DNA of 64,000 bases from Streptomyces olivaceoviridis (GCF_014650115.1 NZ_BMUI01000021.1:62001-126000); one strand, 5' to 3'; shown: positions 31,744 through 41,108, counted from the stretch's first letter. Translations and numbers: made by a program. Notes: a model not told the origin generated them from the sequence alone.

Positions 31744-33135
31744 ATGGCCACGACCGCAGACGTGCACCCCGTCGACGAGATACCCCCGGTACGACAGCTC
31801 GCCGCCTTCGGGTTGCAGCACGTGCTCGCGATGTACGCCGGCGCCGTCGCCGTGCCGTTGATCGTGGGCGGCGCGCTGAAGCTGTCGCCCGCCGACCTGG
31901 CGTATCTGATCACCGCGGACCTGCTGGTGTGCGGCATCGCCACGCTGATCCAGTGCGTCGGCTTCTGGCGGTTCGGGGTCCGGCTGCCGATCATGCAGGG
32001 GTGCACGTTCGCCGCCGTGTCACCGATGGTGCTCATCGGGACGGCGGGGGGCGGACTGCCCGCGATCTACGGCTCGGTGATCGTCGCCGGGCTGGCCATC
32101 ATGCTGCTCGCGCCGCTCTTCGGCCGGCTGCTGCGCTTCTTCCCGCCGCTGGTGACCGGCACGGTGATCCTGATCATCGGGGTCTCGCTGCTGCCGGTCG
32201 CGGGCAACTGGGCGGCGGGCGGCGCCGGGGCGAAGGACTTCGGGGAGCCGAGGAACCTGGCACTGGCGGGCTTCGTGCTGGCCGTGGTGCTCGGCGTGCA
32301 GCGGTTCGCACCCGCCTTCCTCTCCCGGATCGCCGTGCTCCTCGGCATCGCGGCCGGTCTGGCGGTCGCCGTGCCGTTCGGGTTCACCGACTTCAGCGGG
32401 GTCGGGGACGCCGACTGGGTGGGCGTCAGTACGCCGTTCCACTTCGGGGCGCCGCGATTCCGCTTGTCCGCGATCGTGTCCATGCTGGTCGTCGCCCTGG
32501 TCACCATGACCGAGACGACGGGTGACCTGATCGCCGTCGGTGAGCTGACCGGGCGGAAGGTCGAGCCGCGCCCCCTCGCCGACGGGCTGCGCGCGGACGG
32601 CCTGTCGACCGTGCTGGGCGGGGTGTTCAACACCTTCCCGTACACGGCGTACGCGCAGAACGTGGGCCTGGTCGGCATGACCCGGGTGCGCAGCCGCTGG
32701 GTGGTGGCGGCGGCCGGCGGGATCCTGGTGCTGCTCGGTCTGCTGCCCAAGCTGGGCGCGGTGGTCGCGGCGATCCCGGCGCCGGTGCTCGGCGGGGCCG
32801 GCCTGGTGATGTTCGGGACGGTCGCGGCGAGCGGGCTGCGGACGCTGGCCCGGGTCGGCTTCAAGGGCAACGACGACCTGACCGTGGTGGCCGTCTCGGT
32901 GGCGATCGGCCTGCTGCCGGTGGGCGTGCCCACGGTGTACGCGAAGTTCCCGGACTGGTTCCAGACGGTGATGAACAGCGGCATCAGCGCGGGCTGCCTG
33001 TCCGCGATCGTGCTGAACCTGCTCTTCAACCACCTTCCGGTGAAGCGGGGTTCAGCCGCCGGCGCGCAGTCGGCCGGACTGCCGGTCGGCGGCGGCGAGG
33101 AGGCTGTCGAGCAGCCCCGGGAAAAGGCCGTCTAG
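31744..33135 (+). CDS. NCS2-family nucleobase:cation symporter (xanthine/uracil permease)
   Basis: 463 residues, about 12-14 helices. NCS2 signatures are QHVLAMYAGAVAVPLIVG at the N-terminus, LPIMQGCTFAAVSPM, and TETTGDLIAVGELTGR (the conserved Glu-containing substrate helix), then NTFPYTAYAQNVGLVGMT. The QNVGLVGMT form fits the urate/xanthine branch better than uracil. It imports purine bases with protons or sodium. The ATG at 31744 follows GGAG. Its last 84 bp overlap the convergent ArsR gene, and the Gly/Glu-rich C-terminal tail is in that overlap. Confidence 0.92.
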   Translation: MATTADVHPVDEIPPVRQLAAFGLQHVLAMYAGAVAVPLIVGGALKLSPADLAYLITADLLVCGIATLIQCVGFWRFGVRLPIMQGCTFAAVSPMVLIGTAGGGLPAIYGSVIVAGLAIMLLAPLFGRLLRFFPPLVTGTVILIIGVSLLPVAGNWAAGGAGAKDFGEPRNLALAGFVLAVVLGVQRFAPAFLSRIAVLLGIAAGLAVAVPFGFTDFSGVGDADWVGVSTPFHFGAPRFRLSAIVSMLVVALVTMTETTGDLIAVGELTGRKVEPRPLADGLRADGLSTVLGGVFNTFPYTAYAQNVGLVGMTRVRSRWVVAAAGGILVLLGLLPKLGAVVAAIPAPVLGGAGLVMFGTVAASGLRTLARVGFKGNDDLTVVAVSVAIGLLPVGVPTVYAKFPDWFQTVMNSGISAGCLSAIVLNLLFNHLPVKRGSAAGAQSAGLPVGGGEEAVEQPREKAV

Positions 33136-33411
33136 ATCGTCCCGGCGCAGGCCGTTCATCTTGGCCGTGCCCCGGTAGACCTGCCGGATGACCCCGCTCT
33201 CCCGCAGCACCCGGAAGTGGTGCGTGCTGGTGGACTTGGTGACCGGCAGGTCGAACTGCGAGCAGGTCAACTCCGCTTCCCGTACCGCGAGTTCGCGCAC
33301 GATCTGGAGCCGCATCGGGTCGGAGAGCGCGTGCAGCACGGACTCCAGCCGGATCTGTTCCCGTTCCGGATGCGGCAGCGCACGGCCGGCGGTGGCGGTG
33401 TCGGTCACCAC
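33052..33411 (-). CDS. ArsR-type winged-helix regulator
   Basis: 119 residues. The wHTH comprises ESVLHALSDPMRLQIVREL (helices 1-2), CSQFDLPVTKSTSTHHFRVL (recognition region) and the wing ESGVIRQVYRGTAKMNGLR. No Cys pair typical of metal sensors is present; the single Cys and the divergent OYE gene suggest an electrophile or redox signal instead. GTG 33411, 7 nt after GAGGAAGG, is preferred; a second GTG follows at once. Direct repeats in the gap to the OYE gene are the likely operator. Confidence 0.88.
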   Translation of the reverse strand: MVTDTATAGRALPHPEREQIRLESVLHALSDPMRLQIVRELAVREAELTCSQFDLPVTKSTSTHHFRVLRESGVIRQVYRGTAKMNGLRRDDLDGLFPGLLDSLLAAADRQSGRLRAGG

Positions 33412-33459
33412 GACTGCCCCTTCCTCGCAAGAAGCTCGACTGTCTGCATTGTACGAGAG

Positions 33460-33490
33460 CCATCGTAGTTTGACATCCATCGTAGTACGA
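33460..33490. promoter_or_regulatory. Direct repeats CCATCGTAGT between ArsR and OYE genes
   Basis: CCATCGTAGT occurs at 33460-33469 and 33477-33486 (17 bp apart). The second copy runs into TCGTAGTACGA, a one-mismatch 11-bp palindrome. A further TACCGTA lies at ~33496. The cluster sits in the AT-rich divergent promoter and probably binds the ArsR protein. Confidence 0.65.
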
Positions 33491-33538
33491 GGAGTACCGT
33501 ACGAACCGATCAGCGGTCCGTGACGAATGGAGTACGTC

Positions 33539-34618
33539 GTGAGTGCGCTCTTCGAGCCCATCACCCTGCGCGAAGTGACCATCCCGAACCGGGTGTGGAT
33601 GCCCCCGATGTGCCAGTACTCGGCCGACCCGGAGGGGCCGCTCACCGGTGCTCCGAACGACTGGCACTTCGCGCACTACGCGGCGCGGGCCGCCGGCGGC
33701 ACCGGCCTGATCGTGGTGGAGGCCACCGCGGTCTCGCCCGAGGGCCGGATCTCCCCGTACGACCTCGGGCTGTGGAACGACACCCAGGTGGAGGCCTTCC
33801 GCCGGATCACCCGCTTCCTCACCGCCCAGGGCACCGTGCCGGCGGTCCAGATCGGCCACAGCGGCCGCAAGGCGTCCACCGACCGGCCGTGGAAGGGCGG
33901 CGCGCCCGTCGGACCGGAGGCGCACGGCTGGCAGCCGCTCGCCCCGAGCGCACTGCCGTTCGACGAACGCCACCCGGTCCCCAACGAGTTGACGATGGAC
34001 CAGATCACCGAGGTCGTCGGCCAGTTCACCGCCACCGCGCGCCGGGCGCTCGCCGCGGGGTTCGAGGCCGTCGAGATCCACGGTGCCCACGGCTACCTGA
34101 TCAACGAGTTCCTCTCCCCGCACTCCAACCACCGCACCGACGCCTACGGCGGCTCCTACGAGAACCGCACCCGGTTCGCCCTGGAGGTCGTGGACGCCGT
34201 GCGGGAGGTGTGGCCCGCGGACAAGCCGGTCTTCTTCCGCGTCTCGGCCACCGACTGGCTCCAGGGCGGCGGCTGGACCCCCGAGGACACGGTCCGCTTC
34301 GCCCGCGACCTGCACGCCCACGGTGTCGACCTGCTCGACGTCTCCACCGGCGGGAACGCCGCCGGCGTCTCCATCCCGACCGGGCCGGGCTACCAGGTCC
34401 CGTTCGCCGCCCGGGTGAAGGCCGAGACCCCGATGCCGGTCGCCGCGGTGGGCCTGATCACCGAGCCCGAGCAGGCCGAGAAGATCGTGGCGAACGGCGA
34501 GGCGGACGTGGTCCTGCTCGGCCGGGAACTCCTGCGCAACCCGTCCTGGGCCCGCCAGGCGGCACGCGAGCTGAAGGCAGGGATCCGGGTCCCGGACCAG
34601 TACCACCGCTCGGTCTGA
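33539..34618 (+). CDS. Old yellow enzyme-type NADH:flavin oxidoreductase (YqjM-like)
   Basis: 359 residues, complete (alpha/beta)8 FMN ene-reductase. Motifs: NRVWMPPMCQYSA (thermophilic-like/YqjM class Cys), QIGHSGRKAS, VEIHGAHGYLINEFLSP (catalytic His pair and Tyr), and LLGRELLRNPSWARQAA, which ends the FMN phosphate site. It reduces activated C=C bonds of enones or detoxifies electrophiles with NAD(P)H. GTG 33539 follows GGAG; the ATG at 33527 has no ribosome site. It is divergent from the ArsR gene, and electrophile-triggered derepression is the natural model. Confidence 0.95.
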   Translation: MSALFEPITLREVTIPNRVWMPPMCQYSADPEGPLTGAPNDWHFAHYAARAAGGTGLIVVEATAVSPEGRISPYDLGLWNDTQVEAFRRITRFLTAQGTVPAVQIGHSGRKASTDRPWKGGAPVGPEAHGWQPLAPSALPFDERHPVPNELTMDQITEVVGQFTATARRALAAGFEAVEIHGAHGYLINEFLSPHSNHRTDAYGGSYENRTRFALEVVDAVREVWPADKPVFFRVSATDWLQGGGWTPEDTVRFARDLHAHGVDLLDVSTGGNAAGVSIPTGPGYQVPFAARVKAETPMPVAAVGLITEPEQAEKIVANGEADVVLLGRELLRNPSWARQAARELKAGIRVPDQYHRSV

Positions 34619-34625
34619 GCCGGGG

Positions 34626-34653
34626 CCGCCGGGCCGGTTCCCCGGCCCGGCGG
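34626..34653. terminator. Bidirectional hairpin terminator
   Basis: Perfect 12-bp arms CCGCCGGGCCGG / CCGGCCCGGCGG with a 4-nt loop, between the convergent OYE (ends 34618) and P-type ATPase (ends 34660) genes. Confidence 0.85.
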
Positions 34654-34659
34654 TGCGGG

Positions 34660-37600
34660 TCAGACCGGCAGCAGCCGCCCGACGGTCCGCTCCAGCCGGG
34701 GCAGTGTGCGCTGGCCGGCCAGGGCGAGGACGATCGCGGCCACGACACCCGCCCAGGCGACCGGGCCGAGCGGGGTGCAGCCGAAGACGCGGCTGATGCC
34801 CGGGGTCTGGACCACGGCCACCAGGGCCAGCGCCGAGCCCAGCGAGGTGATCTGCACCAGGCGGCTGTCGCGCCGGTCCAGCAGGGTCTGCACCAGCTGG
34901 GTGCCGACCACCCCGCACAGCGCCATGGTGCTGGAGCGGCGGGCGGTGCCCGGTGTGAAACGGCCGATCAGCCAGGCCGCGAGCGCGCCCAGGCAGGTGG
35001 TCAGGGCCCGGTGCCGGATCTGCCGCAGCAGGGGATCGCCCAGCACTCCGGCGGCCTCCTCCACATGGCCCAGGTCCGCCTCGCCCTCCTTCTCGGTCAC
35101 CGCCACCGCCATCGACGGGAACAGGTCGGTGAAGAGGTTCACCATGAGCATCTGCCGGGTGGACAGCGGCGCCCGGCCGGACAGCAGCGTGCCGAGGATG
35201 CCGAACCCGACCTCGCCCGCGTTGCCGCCGATCAGGATGGCGATCGCGTCGGCCACGCTGTGCCACAGCGCGCGGCCCTCGCCGACCGCGTCGATCAGCA
35301 CCGTCATGTCGTCGTCGGTCAGCACGATGTCCGCGGCGTTGCGCGCGGCGGCCGACCCGCGCGCGTTGATGCCGACGCCGATGTCGGCCGCGCGGATGGC
35401 CGCGGCGTCGTTGGCGCCGTCGCCGACCATGCCGACCACCCGGCCCGCGTCCCGCAGCGCCTCCACGACCTGGAGCTTCTGCTCGGGCGCCACCCGGGCC
35501 ACCACGCCCGCGTCGCGCAGCATCCGGGCCCGGGACGCGCGGTCGGCCGCGGCCAGCTCGTCGCCGGTGACCACCACGGTGTCCTCCGGCCAGCCCAGGT
35601 CGGCGGCGATGGCCCGCGCGGTCTGCGGATGGTCGCCGGTGAGCATGACCGGTCGTACGCCCGCCGCGTTCAGCCCGTTCACCAGCGCCGTGGAGGTCTG
35701 GCGCGGTACGTCGGACAGCGCCAGCAGACCGATGAACTCCAGTTCCTGAAGCGGCTGTTCGAGGGCGTCGGACTCCTGCTCCCCCGCGCCGAGCCGGCGT
35801 TCGGCCACCGCGAGGACCCGCAGACCGGCCCCGGCCAGCGTGTGCGCGGAGTCGGAGGCGTGCGCCGGCAGGCCGGGGCAGGCGGGCAGCACGGTCTCCG
35901 GGGCGCCCTTGACCACCAGGACGGCCGGGCCGTCCCCGCTCCGGCCGACGGCGGCGGCGTACCCGCGCGCGGCCTCGAACGGCAGGTCGGCGAGCTGGGT
36001 CCAGTCGGGGTCGGGCGGCGCCGCGGTCAGCACGGCCTCGTCGGTGGCGTGCACCGGCCGGTCGGAGTCGCCGTTCAGCCGCGGGCAGGCCCGCGCGGCG
36101 GCCCGGATCGTCTCCTCGGAGCCGGCGTCGTCCACCGCGCGGACCGTGCCCCCGGCGTCGGAGGTGCGCACCAGCCGCAGCCGGTTCTCGGTGAGCGTGC
36201 CGGTCTTGTCGAAGCAGATGGTGTCCATGCGGCCCAGCGCCTCCAGGGTGCGCGGGGTGCGCACCAGGACACCGCCCCGGCTCAGCCGCCGAGCGGCCGC
36301 CAGCTGCGCGACCGTCGCCACCAGCGGCAGCCCTTCCGGTACGGCCGCCACGGCCACCGCCACCCCGCCGCTGACCGCCTCGCGGATCGGGGTGCCGCGC
36401 AGCAGCGCCAGCCCCGTCACCGCGGCGCCGCCCGCCAGCGTCAACGGCAGTGCCTTGCGGGTGAGTTCCTGGAGCCTGGCCTGGACGCCGGCGGCCGGGG
36501 GCGTACGGGCGGCGAGGTGCACGGCACGGGCGGCCTCGGTGCGGTCGCCGGTGTCGACGACGATGGCCCGGGCGTCGCCCGCCACCACGGTCGTGCCCTC
36601 GAAGAGCATGCACCGCCGGTCGGCCACCGGGGCGTGCGGGGTGGGGTCCGTCTGCTTCTCCACCGGCAGCGACTCCCCGGTCAGGGCGGACTCGTCCACC
36701 TCCAGGCCCTCCTGCCACAGCAGCCGGGCGTCGGCGGGCACCACGTCGTCCGTCTTGAGCTGGATCACGTCGCCCGGCCGGAGCTTGCCCGCCTCCACCG
36801 TGCGGGTGCCGCCGGCCGGGGCCTCGGTCTCCGGCGGCACCAGGCGCGCCCTCTGCTTCTGCTCCGCGACGAGCCCGGACAGCGCCCGCTCGGCCCGCAA
36901 CCGCTGGATGCCGCCGACCAGGGCGTTCAGGTCGAGGGCGCCGACGACGAGCAGCGCGTCCATGACGGAGCCGAGGATCGCCGACGCGGCCGAACCGACG
37001 GCCAGGACCGGGGTGAGCGGGTCCTGGAGTTCGCCGCGGACGGCGCGGCCGAGCCGGTAGGACCAGCGGGCGGGCGCAATGACCGGATGCCGGCCGACGC
37101 CCTCGGCCGCCTTGCGCATCCGGGTGCCCAGCCCGCCGAACGGGCCGGTCTCGGCGGCCGGTTCGTGGGCCAGCCGGTCACGGGCCTCGTCCGGGTCCAG
37201 CTCGTGCCAGTGCACCCGGGGGCGCGGGTGCGGGGAGCGGGCCGCCGCCACGCCCAGTGCGGACCGCATCCCGGACAGCAGGGCCAGGGCGGCGCCGGCG
37301 TCGACGGGTGCGTGCCGGAGCCCCGGCAGCACGGACCGGCGGCCACGTCCGCCGCCGGACTCGCCGACGGCGACGAGCAGCCCGGACAGCGCGGCACCGG
37401 AGCGGGCCAGGGTCTGGGCCCGGTGGCCGACCCGGCGGGCGGCCGGGACCGCGGTCAGCACCCGCCACACGTCGGGCAGGCCGTGCAGGGCGAGGATGTC
37501 CGCGCCCCAGACCACCGCCGCGTCCCGGTCGGTCAGGGCGAGCGCGACATCGGCGGCCCGCAGGGCGTCCAGCACGTCGTGCTCCTCGGCCGTGCGGACC

Positions 37601-38958
37601 CGGGCGGCCACCAGGACGGCGCCCTCGTCGCCACGCGCCTCGTACACGACGTCGTCCAGCGGCCTGCGGGCGTCGACGACCTGGTCGGCGAGGCCGGTGA
37701 AGTCCTCCAGGGCCGGGTCGTCCACGAGGACGACCCGGAGCCCGGCCCGGCGGGCCGCGTCCAGCACCGGTTCGGCCCACGGGTCGGCCTCGCCTTCCTC
37801 CGTGCGCAGCGCACTCGGGTGCAGGACGACCGTGCCGGCCATCTCCAGCTGGCGCAGCCGCTCCGGGGCGCGGACCAGCACGCCGGTGCGGGCCAGGGCG
37901 GCGCTGAGCACGGCGTGGAAGGCGGCGGGACCGTAGCGGGCGGCCTTCGGGGAGCCGGCCAGCACCGCTTCGGCCGCCTCGGCGCCGTCGTGCTTGACCA
38001 GGAGGGTGGCCGCCGCGCCCAGGAGGCTGCCGGCGGAGGCGTGGGCCGCGTACTCCTGGGCCGGGGAGACGCGCAACGGCGGGCGCGGCGGGCCCTGCGC
38101 GGCGAGGCTGACGCGGTCGGGGGCGCACAACTGGTCGTGCACGGCGTCGAAGGCGGCCGAGCGGGCCACCGTCTCGGCGACCTGGCAGGCCCGCAGGGCG
38201 CCGTCGAGCACCAGGGAGGTGGGGGTCTGGCCGGCGCCGTGCACGGCGGCGTTCGCGCAGGCCAGCAGGAGGTCCATCCCGGAGTCGCCGAGCCGGGCGC
38301 GCAACCATGCGCGGGAACGCGGGTTCTCCCGCAGGAGCGTCACGGCCGCGGTCACCACCCGGGGCGAGGGCGGCAGCCGCAGCGCGTACGCGGTCAGCGC
38401 CACCGCGATCCCGGCGCCGTCGGCGGCGAGCGTCGCCACCGCCGCGCGCACCCCGGCCGGGTCGGCCGGGTGCGTGGTCTCCTCCACGTCCGCGCCCTCA
38501 AGGACGAGCCCGTGCCGCTCGGCGAGGGCGGCCGCGTGGTCCAGGACGCGGTCGGCGGCCTCCTCCTCGGTCACGGTCACCACCAGGCGGGCGAGTCCCT
38601 GGTCCCAGTAGGCGACGAGTACGTCGGGGTGCTCCGCCAGCGCCTCGGCCATCCGGCGCGCCAGGTGTTCGGTGCCGCCCGCGCGCCGCGCCTGCTCGCG
38701 TTCCAGGGGCCGTACCGCCAGGTGGGTGCGGGCCCCGGCCCGCCAGTGGTCACCGGAGCCGGGCAGCGCGTTGCGCGCCACCCGCCCCACACGCGCGGCG
38801 GCGTCCAGGCCCCGCACACCGGCGCGCGCGGTTCCGGCGGCGACACCGGCGGCCAGTCCGACCGCCGGAACCGCCGGTGCCGCCGCCCGCGCGAGCAGGC
38901 GCTGCGCCGTCGGCAGCCAGCGGGCGGCGGGCGACGGCGCTGTCGGCAGACCGGGCAC
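34660..38958 (-). CDS. Very large P-type cation-transporting ATPase (CtpH/CtpI-like)
   Basis: 1432 residues. The C-terminal ~800 carry a full P-type core: actuator TGES in ESALTGESLPVEKQ, phosphorylation Asp917 in CFDKTGTLTEN, KGAPETV nucleotide site and hinge MVGDGANDAAAI. The membrane helices, SGGVAVAVAAVPEGLPLVAT (PEGL as in type II pumps) and a C-terminal four-helix block follow the P2 plan. The N-terminal ~600 residues form an extra region of repeated heavy-metal-associated-like and inactive P-domain-like segments, as in mycobacterial CtpI. The ion is uncertain; P2-type residues suggest Ca, Mg or Mn rather than Cu. GTG 38958 follows GAGGAGG. The small gene upstream ends 9 bp before it. 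Confidence 0.9.
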   Translation of the reverse strand: MPGLPTAPSPAARWLPTAQRLLARAAAPAVPAVGLAAGVAAGTARAGVRGLDAAARVGRVARNALPGSGDHWRAGARTHLAVRPLEREQARRAGGTEHLARRMAEALAEHPDVLVAYWDQGLARLVVTVTEEEAADRVLDHAAALAERHGLVLEGADVEETTHPADPAGVRAAVATLAADGAGIAVALTAYALRLPPSPRVVTAAVTLLRENPRSRAWLRARLGDSGMDLLLACANAAVHGAGQTPTSLVLDGALRACQVAETVARSAAFDAVHDQLCAPDRVSLAAQGPPRPPLRVSPAQEYAAHASAGSLLGAAATLLVKHDGAEAAEAVLAGSPKAARYGPAAFHAVLSAALARTGVLVRAPERLRQLEMAGTVVLHPSALRTEEGEADPWAEPVLDAARRAGLRVVLVDDPALEDFTGLADQVVDARRPLDDVVYEARGDEGAVLVAARVRTAEEHDVLDALRAADVALALTDRDAAVVWGADILALHGLPDVWRVLTAVPAARRVGHRAQTLARSGAALSGLLVAVGESGGGRGRRSVLPGLRHAPVDAGAALALLSGMRSALGVAAARSPHPRPRVHWHELDPDEARDRLAHEPAAETGPFGGLGTRMRKAAEGVGRHPVIAPARWSYRLGRAVRGELQDPLTPVLAVGSAASAILGSVMDALLVVGALDLNALVGGIQRLRAERALSGLVAEQKQRARLVPPETEAPAGGTRTVEAGKLRPGDVIQLKTDDVVPADARLLWQEGLEVDESALTGESLPVEKQTDPTPHAPVADRRCMLFEGTTVVAGDARAIVVDTGDRTEAARAVHLAARTPPAAGVQARLQELTRKALPLTLAGGAAVTGLALLRGTPIREAVSGGVAVAVAAVPEGLPLVATVAQLAAARRLSRGGVLVRTPRTLEALGRMDTICFDKTGTLTENRLRLVRTSDAGGTVRAVDDAGSEETIRAAARACPRLNGDSDRPVHATDEAVLTAAPPDPDWTQLADLPFEAARGYAAAVGRSGDGPAVLVVKGAPETVLPACPGLPAHASDSAHTLAGAGLRVLAVAERRLGAGEQESDALEQPLQELEFIGLLALSDVPRQTSTALVNGLNAAGVRPVMLTGDHPQTARAIAADLGWPEDTVVVTGDELAAADRASRARMLRDAGVVARVAPEQKLQVVEALRDAGRVVGMVGDGANDAAAIRAADIGVGINARGSAAARNAADIVLTDDDMTVLIDAVGEGRALWHSVADAIAILIGGNAGEVGFGILGTLLSGRAPLSTRQMLMVNLFTDLFPSMAVAVTEKEGEADLGHVEEAAGVLGDPLLRQIRHRALTTCLGALAAWLIGRFTPGTARRSSTMALCGVVGTQLVQTLLDRRDSRLVQITSLGSALALVAVVQTPGISRVFGCTPLGPVAWAGVVAAIVLALAGQRTLPRLERTVGRLLPV

Positions 38959-38967
38959 ATGACCTCC

Positions 38968-39516
38968 TCAGAGCGTGGTGCGATCGGGGCGCGCGGTGGG
39001 TCCGTGGGAACCGGAGGACGTCTTGCCCGCCGACGCCCGCACACCGTGGGCGCCCTCGGGCGGGCCGGACGCGGGTGAGGTACCGGGCTCCTTGGCGGGC
39101 CCCGGCGCCGCGGTACCGACCGGCGCCTGGGTGCCCACGGCAGTCCCGGTGCCGGCCGCCTGGCCGGGACCGTGTTCCCCCCCGCCGGACCCGAGGGCCG
39201 CGGTGCCCGGGTCGTGCGCGGGTTCGGCGGGCGGGGCCGTCTCCGCGGCGCCCACCGGCTGAGCGGGCCGGGGCTGGGTGAGCCAGGCCACCGCCGCGCC
39301 GGTGAGGGCCACGGGCCACTCCACCACGCCCGCGGCGCCGAGCACGCCCGCTCCCGCGTAGACCGCCATGCGCCGACCGCGGGGCGAGACCGCGCCGACC
39401 TTGTCCAGTGTCTCCTCGGCGGCCCTGGTCACCGTTCCGGCGCCGGGCACCCTGCGCAGTACCGAGGCCGCGCCGCGCAGGGGCGCCGTGAGGGCCGACG
39501 ACTTCTGCTCAGCCAT
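38968..39516 (-). CDS. Small partner protein of the P-type ATPase, unknown function
   Basis: 182 residues. The N-terminal ~90 residues hold conserved-looking SALTAPLRGAASVLRRVPG and a hydrophobic pair, AVYAGAGVLGAAGVVEWPVA and LTGAAVAWLTQ. The last ~90 are a Gly/Pro/Thr/Ala-rich disordered tail. ATG 39516 is preceded by GAGGAGAG. It lies 9 bp upstream of the ATPase start on the same strand, so the two are cotranscribed and it probably assists or anchors the pump. In this class of large pumps a short membrane protein upstream is common. The N-terminal half of the ATPase contains a similar hydrophobic stretch, hinting at a shared origin. Confidence 0.8.
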   Translation of the reverse strand: MAEQKSSALTAPLRGAASVLRRVPGAGTVTRAAEETLDKVGAVSPRGRRMAVYAGAGVLGAAGVVEWPVALTGAAVAWLTQPRPAQPVGAAETAPPAEPAHDPGTAALGSGGGEHGPGQAAGTGTAVGTQAPVGTAAPGPAKEPGTSPASGPPEGAHGVRASAGKTSSGSHGPTARPDRTTL

Positions 39517-39603
39517 GACTCTCCTCGGGTGAGATCGTCTTGCGTGCCCCACCGAGTGCCCGCGACCGTGCTGGTCATCCCCTCCTTTCGCGGGGAAACC
39601 ACT

Positions 39604-39617
39604 ATTTCCAAGGAAAT
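39604..39617. promoter_or_regulatory. Inverted repeat ATTTCC-AA-GGAAAT upstream of the ATPase operon
   Basis: A perfect 6+2+6 inverted repeat in an AT-rich stretch, 88-101 bp upstream of the small partner gene. Candidate operator or promoter of the partner-ATPase operon. Confidence 0.45.
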
Positions 39618-39652
39618 GTCATGAATCCCTTCGGCGCCACCCGCCCCACCCG

Positions 39653-40978
39653 TCAGGAGGTGTGCCGGAACAGCCCCGCCGGCACGGCCGCGGCGAGGAC
39701 GCCGTAGCCCTCGGGGTTGAGGTGCAGCCAGTCCCCGGCGTGCAGCGCGGGCTGGAGCCGGTCGGGGACCTCGGGGTCCCGTACCGCCCGGTCGAAGTCG
39801 AGCACCGCGTCGAAGTGGCCGGGGGTGCGGATCCAGGCGTTGACGCGCTGCCGGGCGGCCTCCCGCTCGCCGGCCGGATCGTCGTACGGGGTGCTGCCGC
39901 TGAACGGGGTGAGGGTCGCGCCGTAGACCCGGATGCCCTGGGCGTGGGCGCGGACGACGATCTGCCGGTACCCGGCGATCAGGCCGTCGGTGACCGCGCG
40001 CTGCGCTTCGGGGGTGGCGTCGGCGGTGCCGATGTCGTTGACGCCCTCGAAGAGGATCAGCCAGGCCACGCCGCTGCGGGAGAGGACGTCCCGGTCGAGG
40101 CGGGCGAGGACGTTGGGGCCGAGCCCGTCGTTGAGGACGCGGTTGCCGCCGGCCGCCTGGTTGAGGACGGCGATGTCCGAGGTGGCGGGGTTGCCGTGCA
40201 GGCGGTCGTAGAACTGGTCGGGCCAGCGGTCGTTGCCGTTGGTGGTGGAGCCGCGTCCGTCGGTGAGGGAGTCGCCGACCAGGGCGACCGCCTCGGTACG
40301 GCCGGAGGCCAGCACCTCGACGTCGCTGAGCAGGTACCAGTGGTCGACGGCGGTCGCGCCGGGGAGGTCCTGGTCGTGCGTGTGGTCGCCGTGCGCGAGG
40401 TACGACGTGGTGCGCGAGCCGGGATGGGAGGTGAGCGCGAGCGACGCCTGGCCGCGCGCGGTGTACGCCGTCACCGTCAGCTCGGACCCGGCGCGCAGCT
40501 CGAAGTCGAGGGGGTCGGAGACCATCTGGGCGCCCACCGGGACGGTCGTGGAGTCCCGGCCGGCGAAGGTGACCCGGCGCAGGGTCCCGGGTTCGACCGC
40601 ATCGGCCCCGGCCCTGCCGTCGCGGGGCAGGGCCACGGTGACGGCGGTCAGCGGCAGCGGGGTGTCGCCGTACGCGTTGGAGAACCGCAGCCGGATGCGG
40701 GGGCCGCCGGCGGTGACGCGCACCGTCTGCCGCAGGGTGGTGTCGACGAGCACCGACTTCTCGCCGGTGTACGGCGCGGGCGGCAGGTTGGCGGGCTCGG
40801 TCAGCTGGGGCATGCCGGTCCAGGTGTTCACCCAGTGCCGGCCGGGGCCGGCCGCGGCGGTGGCCGGAGCCGTCCTCTTGACCAGCGCCGTGAGCGCTGA
40901 GGCCGTCACGGCGAGGGCGAGGACGAGGACGCAGGTGCTGAGGACGGTGGCGAGCGGTGTTCTGCTGGGCGACTTCAC
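39653..40978 (-). CDS. Secreted or membrane-anchored SGNH/GDSL hydrolase
   Basis: 441 residues. An N-terminal hydrophobic segment (VLSTCVLVLALAVTASALTAL) acts as signal or anchor. A beta-rich domain (~50-215) precedes the SGNH catalytic domain. Block I is ALVGDSLTDG with the nucleophile Ser, block III is LFEGVNDIGTADA with Asn, and block V is DWLHLNPEGY with Asp and His. This architecture is found in extracellular esterases that deacetylate polysaccharides or cleave lipids. GTG 40978 has AAAGG upstream. It follows the CBM2 esterase by 130 bp on the same strand, suggesting joint use on plant cell wall. Confidence 0.9.
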   Translation of the reverse strand: MKSPSRTPLATVLSTCVLVLALAVTASALTALVKRTAPATAAAGPGRHWVNTWTGMPQLTEPANLPPAPYTGEKSVLVDTTLRQTVRVTAGGPRIRLRFSNAYGDTPLPLTAVTVALPRDGRAGADAVEPGTLRRVTFAGRDSTTVPVGAQMVSDPLDFELRAGSELTVTAYTARGQASLALTSHPGSRTTSYLAHGDHTHDQDLPGATAVDHWYLLSDVEVLASGRTEAVALVGDSLTDGRGSTTNGNDRWPDQFYDRLHGNPATSDIAVLNQAAGGNRVLNDGLGPNVLARLDRDVLSRSGVAWLILFEGVNDIGTADATPEAQRAVTDGLIAGYRQIVVRAHAQGIRVYGATLTPFSGSTPYDDPAGEREAARQRVNAWIRTPGHFDAVLDFDRAVRDPEVPDRLQPALHAGDWLHLNPEGYGVLAAAVPAGLFRHTS

Positions 40979-41108
40979 GGAGACCTTTCCGGGGTGCGGG
41001 GCGACGGCGGGTGCCGGATGTGCGGAGCTGACAGGCGGGGCTGCCCGAGGCTCCGGTGCGGCGGGGCGCGCGCCGACGGCTCATGCCGTTGCGGTGCGCG
41101 CCCCCGGG

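Noticed and set aside
33026..36718. 1230-codon minus-strand open frame
   Set aside because: Same strand but another frame of the ATPase, plus antisense to OYE; no domains.
33520..39078. 1852-codon plus-strand open frame
   Set aside because: Runs antisense through the P-type ATPase; composition is random Gly/Arg/Ala/Asp. Not coding.
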